From the NCBI GenBank assembly GCA_044222225.1, contig JBGANR010000012.1:79192-143191 (forward strand): 64,000 bases of DNA, in the 5' to 3' direction. The notes under the pieces are model-generated. The model was given only the letters and a program-made list of their open reading frames with translations. It was not told where the DNA came from and made no database searches. Below are positions 8,267 through 16,078 of this stretch, in pieces. Position numbers and translations under genes: made by a program. The number at the start of each line of letters is the position of its first letter. Position 1 is the first letter of the stretch. This stretch comes from JBGANR01 sp044222225 (GTDB taxonomy: Bacteria; Actinomycetota; Actinomycetes; Mycobacteriales; Mycobacteriaceae).

Positions 8267-9777
8267 GGGCGCACCGGGCCGGCGTCATATCGAGCGCCTG
8301 TGGGATGCGCAGAGGAGATTATTGTCGCGACGGTGCTCCAGGGCGACCGATATGACGCCGGCTCGCTCCTGACGACCAGCAGCGTCAGGCCGCCGAGCAG
8401 CAGACCGAAGAGGAACTGGCGCACGTCGTACATCCGTAGCGCGGAGTTCGGCTCGAACGCCCACAGCACCCAGCCCGCGAACACGACCAGCGGGCCGATG
8501 AGTCGATCGAGGCGGACGGCCGGCGCCAGCGCGAGGAACCAGGCGAAATACCAGGGGTAGGCGGTCGGGCCGAGGAGACAGGCGGCGAGCAGCGCCCAGG
8601 CTGCGCCGGCGGCGGCGCGCGGGACGTCGACGCGGGCCCGCCACCAGATGACGACCAGCGTCGCGGCGAGGACGACCGTGCCGACGGCGCGGGTGACGAC
8701 GAGCACCGGCCACATCGCGAAGCCGTGCCACGGGGCGGCGATGATGATGACGACGTGCGCGGCGGCCGTCGGGATGTTGATGAGGTTGGTGGCCAGGCCC
8801 ACGCTGCCGACGCCCGAGATCCAGCCGAGCGGGGAGTCGAACGGCAGGCTGAAGACGGCCACGACGGCCAGCGCGACGGCGCCGGTCGCGGCGGCCGTGC
8901 CGACGAAGGTGAGCGGCGGTGAGGCGGCCCGGCGCCTCAGCCAGATCCAGACGAGGAACGGCAGCGCCACGGCGGCGATGATCTTCACCGCCGCGGCCAG
9001 GCCGATGAGCGCCGCCGCGACGAGCGGGCGTCCGCGCAGAGCCGCGAGCAGCCCGGCGGCGAGCGGTCCGATGAGCAGCAGTTCGTTGTGCGGACCGCCC
9101 AGGAGATGCAGCACGAGCATCGGATTGGCCACCGTCAGCCACGTCGCCACCCGTGGATCGGTGCCGACGGCGCGGGCCAGCCGCGGCGCGCACCACGCCG
9201 CGAGCGCGAGTCCGCCGAGCATGGCGAGCCGAATGCCGACGAGCCCGAACAGGACGCTGTCGCCGGTCAGCCGCGTCACACCCGCGATGAGCAGGACGAA
9301 CGCCGGGCCGTACGGGGAGGTCGTCGCCTGCCACTCCTCGGCGGTGCTCTGCAGCAGCGGCCCCGGATGGGCGGACGGCGACGAGGTGTACGGATCGAGG
9401 CCGTGGTTGAGCAGGTCGGCCTGGGAGAGATAGACGTAGCCGTCGGCGGAGAACGTCGGCAGCGAGACGATCATCGGTACGGCCATCGCGGCGGTCGCCG
9501 CCCACAGCGTGCCGACGCTGACGCGTCCGGCCAGCGCGAGCCGCCCCAGCCCGCCCCACGCGGCGAGCACGAGGAACAGCCCGAGGATCAGCACCATCCG
9601 GATCGTCTGGTCACCGTGCCCGTACTGCCAGGCACCGAGCGCCGCGGCGCCGAGTGGACGGGGCAGCACGCCCCAGCTCCAGCTGCCGGCCGCGACGCAC
9701 GCCGAACCGAATCCGACGGCCGCGACGAGGACCGCGGCGGTGCGTCCGTCCACCGGGGACACGCCGGACGAGGTCAT
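8263..9777 (-). CDS. mptA: Polyprenol-phosphate-mannose alpha-1,6-mannosyltransferase
   Basis: A GT-C fold integral membrane mannosyltransferase of 504 residues, orthologous by position and sequence to Rv2174 (MptA). That enzyme extends the alpha-1,6-mannan core of lipomannan and lipoarabinomannan from decaprenyl-phosphate mannose. Many membrane helices are visible, with the acidic extracytoplasmic motif SADGYVYLSQADLLNHGLDPY at about 110-130. The reading frame continues upstream into crtI, but ATG 9777 overlaps the crtI stop by 4 nt and starts at the expected place. The last 32 residues (473-504) are encoded by an 83-bp palindromic repeat and the few bases after it, so the native C-terminus appears replaced. 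Confidence 0.87.
   Translation of the reverse strand: MTSSGVSPVDGRTAAVLVAAVGFGSACVAAGSWSWGVLPRPLGAAALGAWQYGHGDQTIRMVLILGLFLVLAAWGGLGRLALAGRVSVGTLWAATAAMAVPMIVSLPTFSADGYVYLSQADLLNHGLDPYTSSPSAHPGPLLQSTAEEWQATTSPYGPAFVLLIAGVTRLTGDSVLFGLVGIRLAMLGGLALAAWCAPRLARAVGTDPRVATWLTVANPMLVLHLLGGPHNELLLIGPLAAGLLAALRGRPLVAAALIGLAAAVKIIAAVALPFLVWIWLRRRAASPPLTFVGTAAATGAVALAVVAVFSLPFDSPLGWISGVGSVGLATNLINIPTAAAHVVIIIAAPWHGFAMWPVLVVTRAVGTVVLAATLVVIWWRARVDVPRAAAGAAWALLAACLLGPTAYPWYFAWFLALAPAVRLDRLIGPLVVFAGWVLWAFEPNSALRMYDVRQFLFGLLLGGLTLLVVRSEPASYRSPWSTVATIISSAHPTGARYDAGPVRP
8279..8361. repeat. 83-bp palindromic element, copy A
   Basis: Perfect 14-bp terminal inverted repeats (CCGGCGTCATATCG and its complement) flank a 55-bp interior. 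The interior shares GAGGAGATTAT and GTCGCGACGG with copy B at the same offsets. The whole element lies inside the 3' end of mptA, read on the minus strand without a stop. No target-site duplication is visible. Copies B, C and D lie at 13436, 48669 and 49653. Confidence 0.92.
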
Positions 9778-11285
9778 CCCGTGATCCGCTCCGCCGCGAG
9801 CCGGCCCGAGACGAGCACCGGCGGGATCCCGACGCCCGGAACCGTCGACGAACCGGCGAGCACGATGTTCTCGGCGCGCAGGTTCGGGGTGCGCAGCGGG
9901 CCCGTCTGCGCCACGGTGTGCGCGGCGGCGAACGGCGTCCCTGCGGCGTGGCCGCGGGCGGCCCACGTCTCGGGCGTGTCGACGCGGGCGATCGCCAGGT
10001 CGGCGATCCCGGTGTAGCCGCGACGCTCCAGCCCGGCGAGCACCTCGGCGACGTACGCCGGCCTGAGCCGCTCCCACGGCAGGGGCGCGACGTCGAGGTT
10101 GGGGCAGGGCGCCAGCACGCTGACGGGTTCGACGGCGCCGACTGCCGCCGAGGGGTCGGTGACCGCCGGGCGCGTCACGAGCAGCGACGGATCGTCCGGG
10201 AGTCGGCCGGGGCCGCCGCGTCCGGTGATGTCGCGGAAGGTCTGCGTCCACGCCGTCCCGAAGTCGACGGTGTGGTGGCCGCCGGGCCAGCCGGCGGCGA
10301 CGTCGGCGGGCACCCCGCCGTGCACGACGACGGCGCTGGGGGAGTAGCGCCGTCGGCGGTGCCGGGGAGGTGGCCCGTCGCGCAGCAGCCACTCGGTGAC
10401 GGGCTCGTCGGTCGTGATGACGAGGGCGTCGCAGGCGATCTCGTCACCGCCCGCGGTGACGACGGCGACCGCGCGTGCACCGCTGAACCGGACTCGCTCG
10501 GCGGCCGTGCCGAGTGCGACGCGCCCGCCGGCGAGCCGCAGCCGCGCCGCCATGGTCGCGGCGATCCGGCCCATGCCGCCGGCCGGATAGGTGACGCCGA
10601 GCGTCGTGTCCATGTGGGCGATGACGGCGTAGACCGCGGCGGCGCGGGACGGCGTCACCCCCGCGAAGAGCGCCTGGAAGGTGAACGCGCGGCGCAGCAG
10701 CGGGTCGGTGAGATGCCGGGCGACCGCGCTGTCGAGGCCGCGCAGTGCGCCGAGCCGCGTCAGCCGGAGAAGGCCGCGGCGCAGCGCGGGGTCGCGGGCG
10801 AAATCGGTGAGCGCGTCGGTGTTGCGGTCGATGAACAGGTCGTACTCGGCGTCGTACAGCTCGGCCAGCCAGCGGCGCAGCCCGCGGTAGCCGACGGCCG
10901 CGTCCGGGCCGAAGACGTCGCCGATCGCGCGGGTGAGCTTGTCGCCGTCGCGCCACAGCGGCAGCTCGCGGCCGTCCGGATAGCGGACGAGGTAACTCGG
11001 GTCGACGTCCAGCAGACCGAGCTCGGCGCGCGCCTCGTCGCGGCCGGCGCCCGCGGCGGCGAGGGCGTCGACGACGAGCTCGGGCATGGTGAGGATCGTC
11101 GCGCCGGTGTCGAAGCGCAGCCCGTCGATCGTCTCCGTCGCCACCCGGCCGCCGACGTGATCGGCCGCATCGAGCACCGTCACCTCGTGGCCGGCGCCCC
11201 GCAGTCGCAGGGCCGTCGCCAGGCCGCCGAGCCCGGCGCCGATGACGACGACGTGATCGGTGCGGCCGGTGACGCGCCGCGTCAT
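9774..11285 (-). CDS. crtI: Phytoene desaturase
   Basis: CrtI-type FAD-dependent desaturase expected to convert phytoene to lycopene. The 503-residue protein begins with the dinucleotide motif VVVIGAGLGGLATAL (about 12-26), then VLDAADHVGGRV. The C-terminal FAD-contact region ends PGVGIPPVLVSGRLAAERI, typical of bacterial CrtI. It follows idsA2 and precedes mptA, with 4-nt ATGA overlaps on both sides. Assignment as the main desaturase rests on its placement with GGPP synthase and phytoene synthase; the two other CrtI-family proteins in the window diverge more. Confidence 0.92.
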   Translation of the reverse strand: MTRRVTGRTDHVVVIGAGLGGLATALRLRGAGHEVTVLDAADHVGGRVATETIDGLRFDTGATILTMPELVVDALAAAGAGRDEARAELGLLDVDPSYLVRYPDGRELPLWRDGDKLTRAIGDVFGPDAAVGYRGLRRWLAELYDAEYDLFIDRNTDALTDFARDPALRRGLLRLTRLGALRGLDSAVARHLTDPLLRRAFTFQALFAGVTPSRAAAVYAVIAHMDTTLGVTYPAGGMGRIAATMAARLRLAGGRVALGTAAERVRFSGARAVAVVTAGGDEIACDALVITTDEPVTEWLLRDGPPPRHRRRRYSPSAVVVHGGVPADVAAGWPGGHHTVDFGTAWTQTFRDITGRGGPGRLPDDPSLLVTRPAVTDPSAAVGAVEPVSVLAPCPNLDVAPLPWERLRPAYVAEVLAGLERRGYTGIADLAIARVDTPETWAARGHAAGTPFAAAHTVAQTGPLRTPNLRAENIVLAGSSTVPGVGIPPVLVSGRLAAERITG

Positions 11286-12361
11286 TTCTCTCGGCGGGTC
11301 ATCGCGCGCGCCGCCGTCGCCAGCTCGGACTGCACGGCCGCGGGAGTGGACGTCTCGGCGAGCGCGGCGAGCGCCTGATCGGTGAGATCGGCGATGCGCG
11401 ATTCGATGTCGGCGACGGCACCGGTCGACCGCATGAGCGAGCGCGCCCAGTCGAGGTCGGCGGGGGACGCCGGGCGGCCGAGGAGCGAGCGCAGCCGGCG
11501 GGCGTCGGACTCGTCGGCGCGCTGCAGCGTCTCGGCGAGCAGCAGCGTCCGCTTGCCCTCGGCGATGTCGTCGCCCGACGGCTTGCCGGTGGTCGCGGGA
11601 TCGCCGAAGACGCCCAGCAGATCGTCCCGCAGCTGGAAGGCGATGCCGAGGTCGGTGCCGACCGCGCCGAGGTCGTCGACGAGGTCGGCGGACGCGCCGG
11701 CCAGCGCCGCCCCGAGTTGCAGCGGACGCTCGGCCGTGTAGGCGGCCGTCTTGTAGCGCATGACGAGCCAGGCGCCCTCGGCGCTGGGATCGTCGGACGC
11801 CTCACCGCGGATGTCGAGATACTGCCCGCCCAGCACCTCGGTGCGCATCGCACCCCAGACGCGGCCCACCTCGTGGCGGACGTCCGTCGGCAGCTCCGCG
11901 GTGATGAGGACGTCGTCGGCCCAGGCCAGGGCCAGATCGCCGACGAGGATCGCCGCCGCCTCGCCGAACCCGGCGGCATCGCCCGTCCAGTTCCGAGTGC
12001 GGTGATCGGCCTCGAAGCGGCGGTGCACCGTCGGGCTGCCGCGGCGGGTGTCGGAGTGGTCGATGATGTCGTCGTGGATGAGCGCGCAGGCCTGGACGAG
12101 TTCGAGGGCGGCGGCCACCCGCAGCGCCTCGGCCGGATCGGTCGGGCCGTCGCCGCCGCGTCCGGCGAGGAAGCCGGCCCACACGAACGTCGGACGCACC
12201 CGCTTGCCGCCGCCGAGGACGAAGTCGCGCAGGGCCTCGGCGGCCGTCAGATAGTGCGGCGAGACGCGCCGGGCGGCGTCGAGCTTGGCCGCCAGGACAT
12301 CGGCGAGGACGTCGGACGCGGCGTCGGGGACCTCGGCGAGCGTGGCGGGGAAGACGGACAC
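11282..12361 (-). CDS. idsA2: Geranylgeranyl diphosphate synthase (IdsA2/CrtE)
   Basis: A trans-prenyltransferase of 359 residues that makes the C20 precursor for carotenoids by adding isopentenyl diphosphate to allylic diphosphates. The first aspartate-rich motif is DDIIDHSDTRRG (97-108) and the second is LRDDLLGVFGD (about 241-251). Synteny with Rv2173 (idsA2), divergent from metF, is conserved. It is the first gene of the crtI-mptA-crtB operon. The GTG start at 12361 is preceded by TAGGGT with a 6-nt gap, so the operon mRNA is probably leaderless. Chain length is inferred from context. Confidence 0.92.
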   Translation of the reverse strand: MSVFPATLAEVPDAASDVLADVLAAKLDAARRVSPHYLTAAEALRDFVLGGGKRVRPTFVWAGFLAGRGGDGPTDPAEALRVAAALELVQACALIHDDIIDHSDTRRGSPTVHRRFEADHRTRNWTGDAAGFGEAAAILVGDLALAWADDVLITAELPTDVRHEVGRVWGAMRTEVLGGQYLDIRGEASDDPSAEGAWLVMRYKTAAYTAERPLQLGAALAGASADLVDDLGAVGTDLGIAFQLRDDLLGVFGDPATTGKPSGDDIAEGKRTLLLAETLQRADESDARRLRSLLGRPASPADLDWARSLMRSTGAVADIESRIADLTDQALAALAETSTPAAVQSELATAARAMTRREK

Positions 12362-12367
12362 GGGTTC

Positions 12368-12373
12368 ACCCTA
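12368..12373 (-). promoter_or_regulatory. Predicted -10 box of the idsA2-crtI-mptA-crtB operon
   Basis: TAGGGT on the minus strand, 6 nt before the idsA2 GTG. It is the same hexamer as upstream of aroG and murE. It lies in the 95-bp divergent region shared with metF, so both promoters could be controlled together. Confidence 0.5.
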
Positions 12374-12444
12374 TCGTCGCGGCGACGGGCGATGTCCGGG
12401 CGGCGGAAGGTCGTCGGGCCGCGGTCCGCGCGGGCCGCTCCGAC

Positions 12445-12450
12445 TATGCT
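12445..12450 (+). promoter_or_regulatory. Predicted -10 box for leaderless metF mRNA
   Basis: TATGCT ends 6 nt before the GTG at 12457, in the divergent region with idsA2. No ribosome binding site is seen at usable spacing, consistent with leaderless translation. Confidence 0.5.
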
Positions 12451-12456
12451 GTCCCG

Positions 12457-13428
12457 GTGACCGACGCCAAGTCCGCAGCCGCGGCGGCGCAGGGTCCGAC
12501 GTCCGTCGTCGACCGGCTGCGCATCGACCGCCCCGCCATTCATCGGGGGCCCGTCCCCTTCTCCGTCGAATTCTCCCCGCCCCGCGACGCCGAGGGCGAG
12601 CAACGCCTGTGGCGGGCGGTCCGGATCTTCGAGCGGCTCGATCCGGCGTTCGTGTCCATGACCTACGGTGCCGGGGGGTCGACGCGCGAGCGCACCCTGC
12701 GGATCACCGGTGAGCTGGCGGAGCAGACGACGCTGCTGCCGGTCGCGCACCTGACCGCCGTCGGCCACAGCGTCACCGAGCTGCGCCGCGTCATGGGCGG
12801 CTACGCCGACAAGGGCATCACGAACATCCTCGCGCTGCGCGGCGATCCGCCCGGTGACCCGCTCGGCGAGTGGCGCCGGCATCCGGAGGGTGTCGCCTAT
12901 GCGGAGGAGCTCGTGCGGCTCGTCGGCGAGCTCGGCGACTTCACCACCGGCGTCGCCTCGTTCCCCGAGGGACATCACCGGGCCGCCGACCTCGCGTCCG
13001 ACACCACCTACCTCGTGCGCAAGCTGCGGGCGGGCGCGTCGTACTCGATCACGCAGATGTTCTTCGAGGTCGACGACTACCTGCGCCTGCGTGACCGCGT
13101 CGTCGCCGCAGACCCCGAGCAGGGGGCGAAGCCGATCATTCCGGGCATCATGCCGATCACCTCGCTCAAGACGGTGCAGCGGATGGTCGAGCTCTCGGGC
13201 TCCGTGCTGCCGGACCGGCTGCGCGATCGCCTCGCCGCGGCCGCGGGCGACGGGCCGGAGGAGGACCGGGTGGCCGTGCGCGAGGTCGGCATCGACATCG
13301 CGACCGAGATAGCGCAGCGCCTCATCGCCGAGGGCGCCCCGTGCCTGCATTTCTGCACGCTGAACTTCGCGAAAGCGACTTCTGAGGTGCTGGACCGCAT
13401 CGGGATCGCGCTGCCGCGGGTGGCCTGA
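12457..13428 (+). CDS. metF: Methylenetetrahydrofolate reductase, Rv2172c family
   Basis: Predicted to reduce 5,10-methylenetetrahydrofolate to 5-methyltetrahydrofolate for methionine synthesis. The 323-residue TIM-barrel protein shows FSVEFSPPRD (about 30-39), VSMTYGAGGSTRERT, ILALRGDPPGDP and an FFEVDDY strand. It corresponds to Rv2172c, divergent from idsA2 as in M. tuberculosis. Mycobacterial members of this branch have been described as unusual in cofactor use, so FAD binding should not be assumed. It has its own promoter and ends just before palindromic element B, which may act as its terminator. Confidence 0.88.
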   Translation: MTDAKSAAAAAQGPTSVVDRLRIDRPAIHRGPVPFSVEFSPPRDAEGEQRLWRAVRIFERLDPAFVSMTYGAGGSTRERTLRITGELAEQTTLLPVAHLTAVGHSVTELRRVMGGYADKGITNILALRGDPPGDPLGEWRRHPEGVAYAEELVRLVGELGDFTTGVASFPEGHHRAADLASDTTYLVRKLRAGASYSITQMFFEVDDYLRLRDRVVAADPEQGAKPIIPGIMPITSLKTVQRMVELSGSVLPDRLRDRLAAAAGDGPEEDRVAVREVGIDIATEIAQRLIAEGAPCLHFCTLNFAKATSEVLDRIGIALPRVA

Positions 13429-13435
13429 ATTCGGA

Positions 13436-13518
13436 TCGGCGTCATATCGTGCGCCGAATCCGGTCGTCGAGGAGATTATCGTCGCGACGGCCCTCAACGG
13501 CTACCGATCTGACGCCGG
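13436..13518. repeat. 83-bp palindromic element, copy B
   Basis: Terminal repeats CGGCGTCATATCG and CGATCTGACGCCGG are matched except for one internal base and the outermost pair; the interior is 55 bp. It lies between the convergent genes metF and the family 2 glycosyltransferase. The last five sense codons of the glycosyltransferase lie in the right arm and its TAG stop lies in the adjoining interior. It could also serve as a bidirectional terminator hairpin. Confidence 0.88.
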
Positions 13519-14601
13519 CATCGGCCGACCCTTCCAGGATCGACGGCCGCGTCGGCGATGGGCGTCGATGTAGAGCCCGAGTGCTGTGACGATCGAGGCG
13601 GGATGGGCTGGTGGGGCGAACCCGACCGGGGCGTGTTCGACGCGCCGGGCCACGATCCGCCCCGCCACCTGCAACGCCGCCGCGAGAAGACTCGGCCGGT
13701 GTCCGGCGGCCGTCGCGAGCCACGGCGTCAGCTGGGTGGCCGCGACGATCGCGGGTACGAGGACGCCACCGCGGCCGAACGCCTGGTGCAGCCAGCGGCC
13801 GTAGCCCTCGCGTAGGGAGGCGTCGTCGTCGTACATCCGGCAGCTCGCCCCGGCGGCGGGCCGGACGTCGGTGGTGTGTCCGGCCCGGCGCAGCAGCCGG
13901 GCGATGGCCAGGTCCTCGGTGGGTGACGCGGCGACCGCCCGGTGCCCGCCGACGGCCCGGTAGGCATCGGCGTCGACGACGAGCAGTTGCCCGTTCGCGA
14001 CGGCCATCGCCGGGTGCCGGCGTGAGACCGGCAGGAAGAGCGGGACCGTCGACAGCCACGACCAGGCGAGCAGCGGCTGCACGAGCCGCCCGAGCGCGGT
14101 GACGGCGAGCTGCGCCGGCCAGGCGGACAGCAGCGCCGCGGTGCCGAGCCGCAGCGAGGCGAGGACGCCGGGGTCGAGCCGGACGTCGGCGTCGACGAAG
14201 ACGAACACGTCGGCGCCGTCGACGAACGCGAGGTCGGCGAGGGCGGCGCACGCCGCAGCCTTGCCGGTGGCGCCGGGCGGCGGTTCGGGCAGACGTACCA
14301 CCCGGCAGCGCGGGTCGCCGTCGGCGGCGGCCCGCGCGACGTCGGCGGTTCCGTCCGAGGAGCCGTCGTCGCCGATCCACAGGGTGAGTTCGACGCCGCG
14401 TTGGGCCAGGACGTCGCGCACGATCGCGCCGATCCGTCCGGCCTCGTCGCGCGCGGGCACGAGTACGGCGAGCCGCCGCCCGCCGAGATCGGGCGGTGCC
14501 GGGCGGCGCAGGACCAACGCGTTGCCGACGATCAGCGCGAACTGAGCTCCGCTGACGAGAGCCGCCGCGGTGCAGGCCCGAGAGACGGCCCCTCGGATCA
14601 C
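13501..14601 (-). CDS. Family 2 glycosyltransferase, probable carotenoid glycosyltransferase
   Basis: A 366-residue GT2 enzyme with an N-terminal membrane helix. LAVLVPARDEAGR near 45-57 and GDDGSSDGT near 77 bind the nucleotide; FVDADVRLDPG is the DxD metal motif, and the ED of SPTEDLAIARLLR looks like the catalytic pair. Two further hydrophobic segments lie toward the C-terminus. It is the last gene of the crtO-cruF-lppM operon; GT2 enzymes of CruG type glycosylate carotenoids hydroxylated by CruF, which is the likely role. Its final residues (MPASDR) and stop codon come from palindromic element B. Confidence 0.75.
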   Translation of the reverse strand: MIRGAVSRACTAAALVSGAQFALIVGNALVLRRPAPPDLGGRRLAVLVPARDEAGRIGAIVRDVLAQRGVELTLWIGDDGSSDGTADVARAAADGDPRCRVVRLPEPPPGATGKAAACAALADLAFVDGADVFVFVDADVRLDPGVLASLRLGTAALLSAWPAQLAVTALGRLVQPLLAWSWLSTVPLFLPVSRRHPAMAVANGQLLVVDADAYRAVGGHRAVAASPTEDLAIARLLRRAGHTTDVRPAAGASCRMYDDDASLREGYGRWLHQAFGRGGVLVPAIVAATQLTPWLATAAGHRPSLLAAALQVAGRIVARRVEHAPVGFAPPAHPASIVTALGLYIDAHRRRGRRSWKGRPMPASDR

Positions 14602-14605
14602 GGCG

Positions 14606-15277
14606 TCAGGCCGGCCGGCCGGGACGCGGGTCTCGGGTGCGGGCCACCCACGCCGCCGCCCCGACGATCGCGACCGCCGCCAGCGTCAGGCAGCCCATGA
14701 CGAGCGACCAGCCGCCGAGCGTCGCGGTGTTCGGATCGGCGTAGTGCGATTCGGCGCCCATCGGTGTCGTGTCGCCGACCTTGAGCCGCCACAGCGTGCC
14801 CTTCTCGCCTTGCCGTTCGCCGTCGGTGGCGGCGATGACGTCGGGGAACTCGACGGAGAAGACGAGCTGGTAGGCGCCCGTCACCTGCTTGAGGTTGGCC
14901 GCGCCGTGGACGCTGACGACGGTCCCCGAGCGCTTGGCCGTCAGCTTGACGTCGGCGCCCGGCAGCGCCTGCCCGATGAGCGTGCCGAGCAGGTTGAACT
15001 GGCCGAACGACAGGTCGCGGTAGTCGAGCCGGGTGCCGACGTTGTTGTTCTCGGTGTAGGGCGTCGCGTCGACGATCCCGGCCAGCGTGTCCGGCACGCG
15101 GACCTGCGGACCCGCCCCGGTGCCCTCCGCCTTGGGCAGCGCGAGGACGATGCTGCCGCGCAGACGGTCGCCGCTGGGGCCCGCCGGCTGTACCGTCCCG
15201 CACGCGGCGAGCGCGGCGGTCACGAGCAGGGTGAGCAGCAGCGCGATGATCCGGCGGGAATGGGACACGCCGCTCAT
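14606..15277 (-). CDS. lppM: LppM-family lipoprotein
   Basis: A 223-residue membrane protein with an N-terminal signal peptide and lipobox-like ALAAC (Cys26), a beta-rich middle (DUF3153) and a C-terminal membrane helix near residues 190-212. It matches M. tuberculosis LppM (Rv2171) in position and architecture. LppM has been linked to early macrophage interaction in pathogenic mycobacteria, but its molecular function is unknown. Here it lies inside a carotenoid operon with a 4-nt overlap to cruF and a 4-nt gap to the glycosyltransferase gene, so it is coexpressed with them. A role with membrane glycolipids or carotenoids is only an inference. Confidence 0.85.
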   Translation of the reverse strand: MSGVSHSRRIIALLLTLLVTAALAACGTVQPAGPSGDRLRGSIVLALPKAEGTGAGPQVRVPDTLAGIVDATPYTENNNVGTRLDYRDLSFGQFNLLGTLIGQALPGADVKLTAKRSGTVVSVHGAANLKQVTGAYQLVFSVEFPDVIAATDGERQGEKGTLWRLKVGDTTPMGAESHYADPNTATLGGWSLVMGCLTLAAVAIVGAAAWVARTRDPRPGRPA

Positions 15278-16077
15278 CGTGCCAAAGACCCCGCCCGGCG
15301 TAGCCGCCGACCGGCCGACATGTCGATGATCGCGGCGATGCCGAGCGGCGCCATCGCCGCGAGGCCGTAGCCGAGGGCGGCCGTGAGCAGCGGGTCGTCG
15401 AGGAACACGCCGAACGCCAGCGCCGAGCCGAGCCACGTCCAGAGGTAGGCGACGGTCGGCAGCGTGCGGTCGGCCGGGGTGCCCGGCCAGAGCGCGGCGA
15501 GCACACCGAAGACGATGAGTCCGACCACGAACCAGCCGGCGAAGTTGGAGACGGGGACGGCGTCGAGGCCGGGCAGATGCGGGCTCGGGTCGCGCCACGT
15601 CCAGCGGCCGTCGGCGATCATCTGCGGATCGAGGTACAGGTCCCAGCCGACGAGGGTGGCCGCGGCCGCCGGAATCCGCCAGGCGGCCGGCAGCCGGGCG
15701 GCGAGCGCCCAGATCGGATAGGAGCCGAGGAACCACGCCGCCGCGACGACGAGCGGCACGCCGAGGAGCGTCGGACCGAGGCGGCCGGGGGAGTAGTCGT
15801 AGGCGCCGAACGGGATCCCGGTGGCCAGGCCGACGGCCTCGGCCGCCCAGCCGAGCGTCATCACGGCCGCGGCGCCCGCGACGCCCCGGATGAGCCCGTA
15901 CGACGCGCAGGCGTGCGCGAGCGCGGTTGTCGCCCCCAGGGCGACGACGGCCAGCGTCACGCCGTCGCGGGCCGTGCCGGACGTCAGCGGATAGGCGATC
16001 TGCGCGAGGATCCACGCGGCGAGGAACCCCCAGGCGAGCCGGGCGGCCGCCGCCGAGCCGGCTCGCGGCCCCGGCAC
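15274..16077 (-). CDS. cruF: CruF-type carotenoid 1',2'-hydratase
   Basis: A 267-residue polytopic membrane protein of the DUF422/CruF family. CruF adds water to the psi end group of lycopene or gamma-carotene, creating a 1'-hydroxyl that can be glycosylated. About seven hydrophobic segments are visible; conserved polar pieces include IPFGAYDYSPGRLGP (about 90-104) and GWDLYLDPQMIADGRWTW (about 144-161). It starts with GTG 1 nt after the crtO-like stop and overlaps lppM by 4 nt. Together with the crtO-like gene and the GT2 gene it suggests a glycosylated monocyclic keto-carotenoid. Confidence 0.82.
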   Translation of the reverse strand: MPGPRAGSAAAARLAWGFLAAWILAQIAYPLTSGTARDGVTLAVVALGATTALAHACASYGLIRGVAGAAAVMTLGWAAEAVGLATGIPFGAYDYSPGRLGPTLLGVPLVVAAAWFLGSYPIWALAARLPAAWRIPAAAATLVGWDLYLDPQMIADGRWTWRDPSPHLPGLDAVPVSNFAGWFVVGLIVFGVLAALWPGTPADRTLPTVAYLWTWLGSALAFGVFLDDPLLTAALGYGLAAMAPLGIAAIIDMSAGRRLRRAGSLAR

Positions 16078-16078
16078 G

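Noticed and set aside
8263..10392. 709-codon reading of mptA extending into crtI
   Set aside because: The extra 205 codons are Arg/Ala-rich shadow sequence of crtI; ATG 9777 overlapping the crtI stop gives a normal MptA start.
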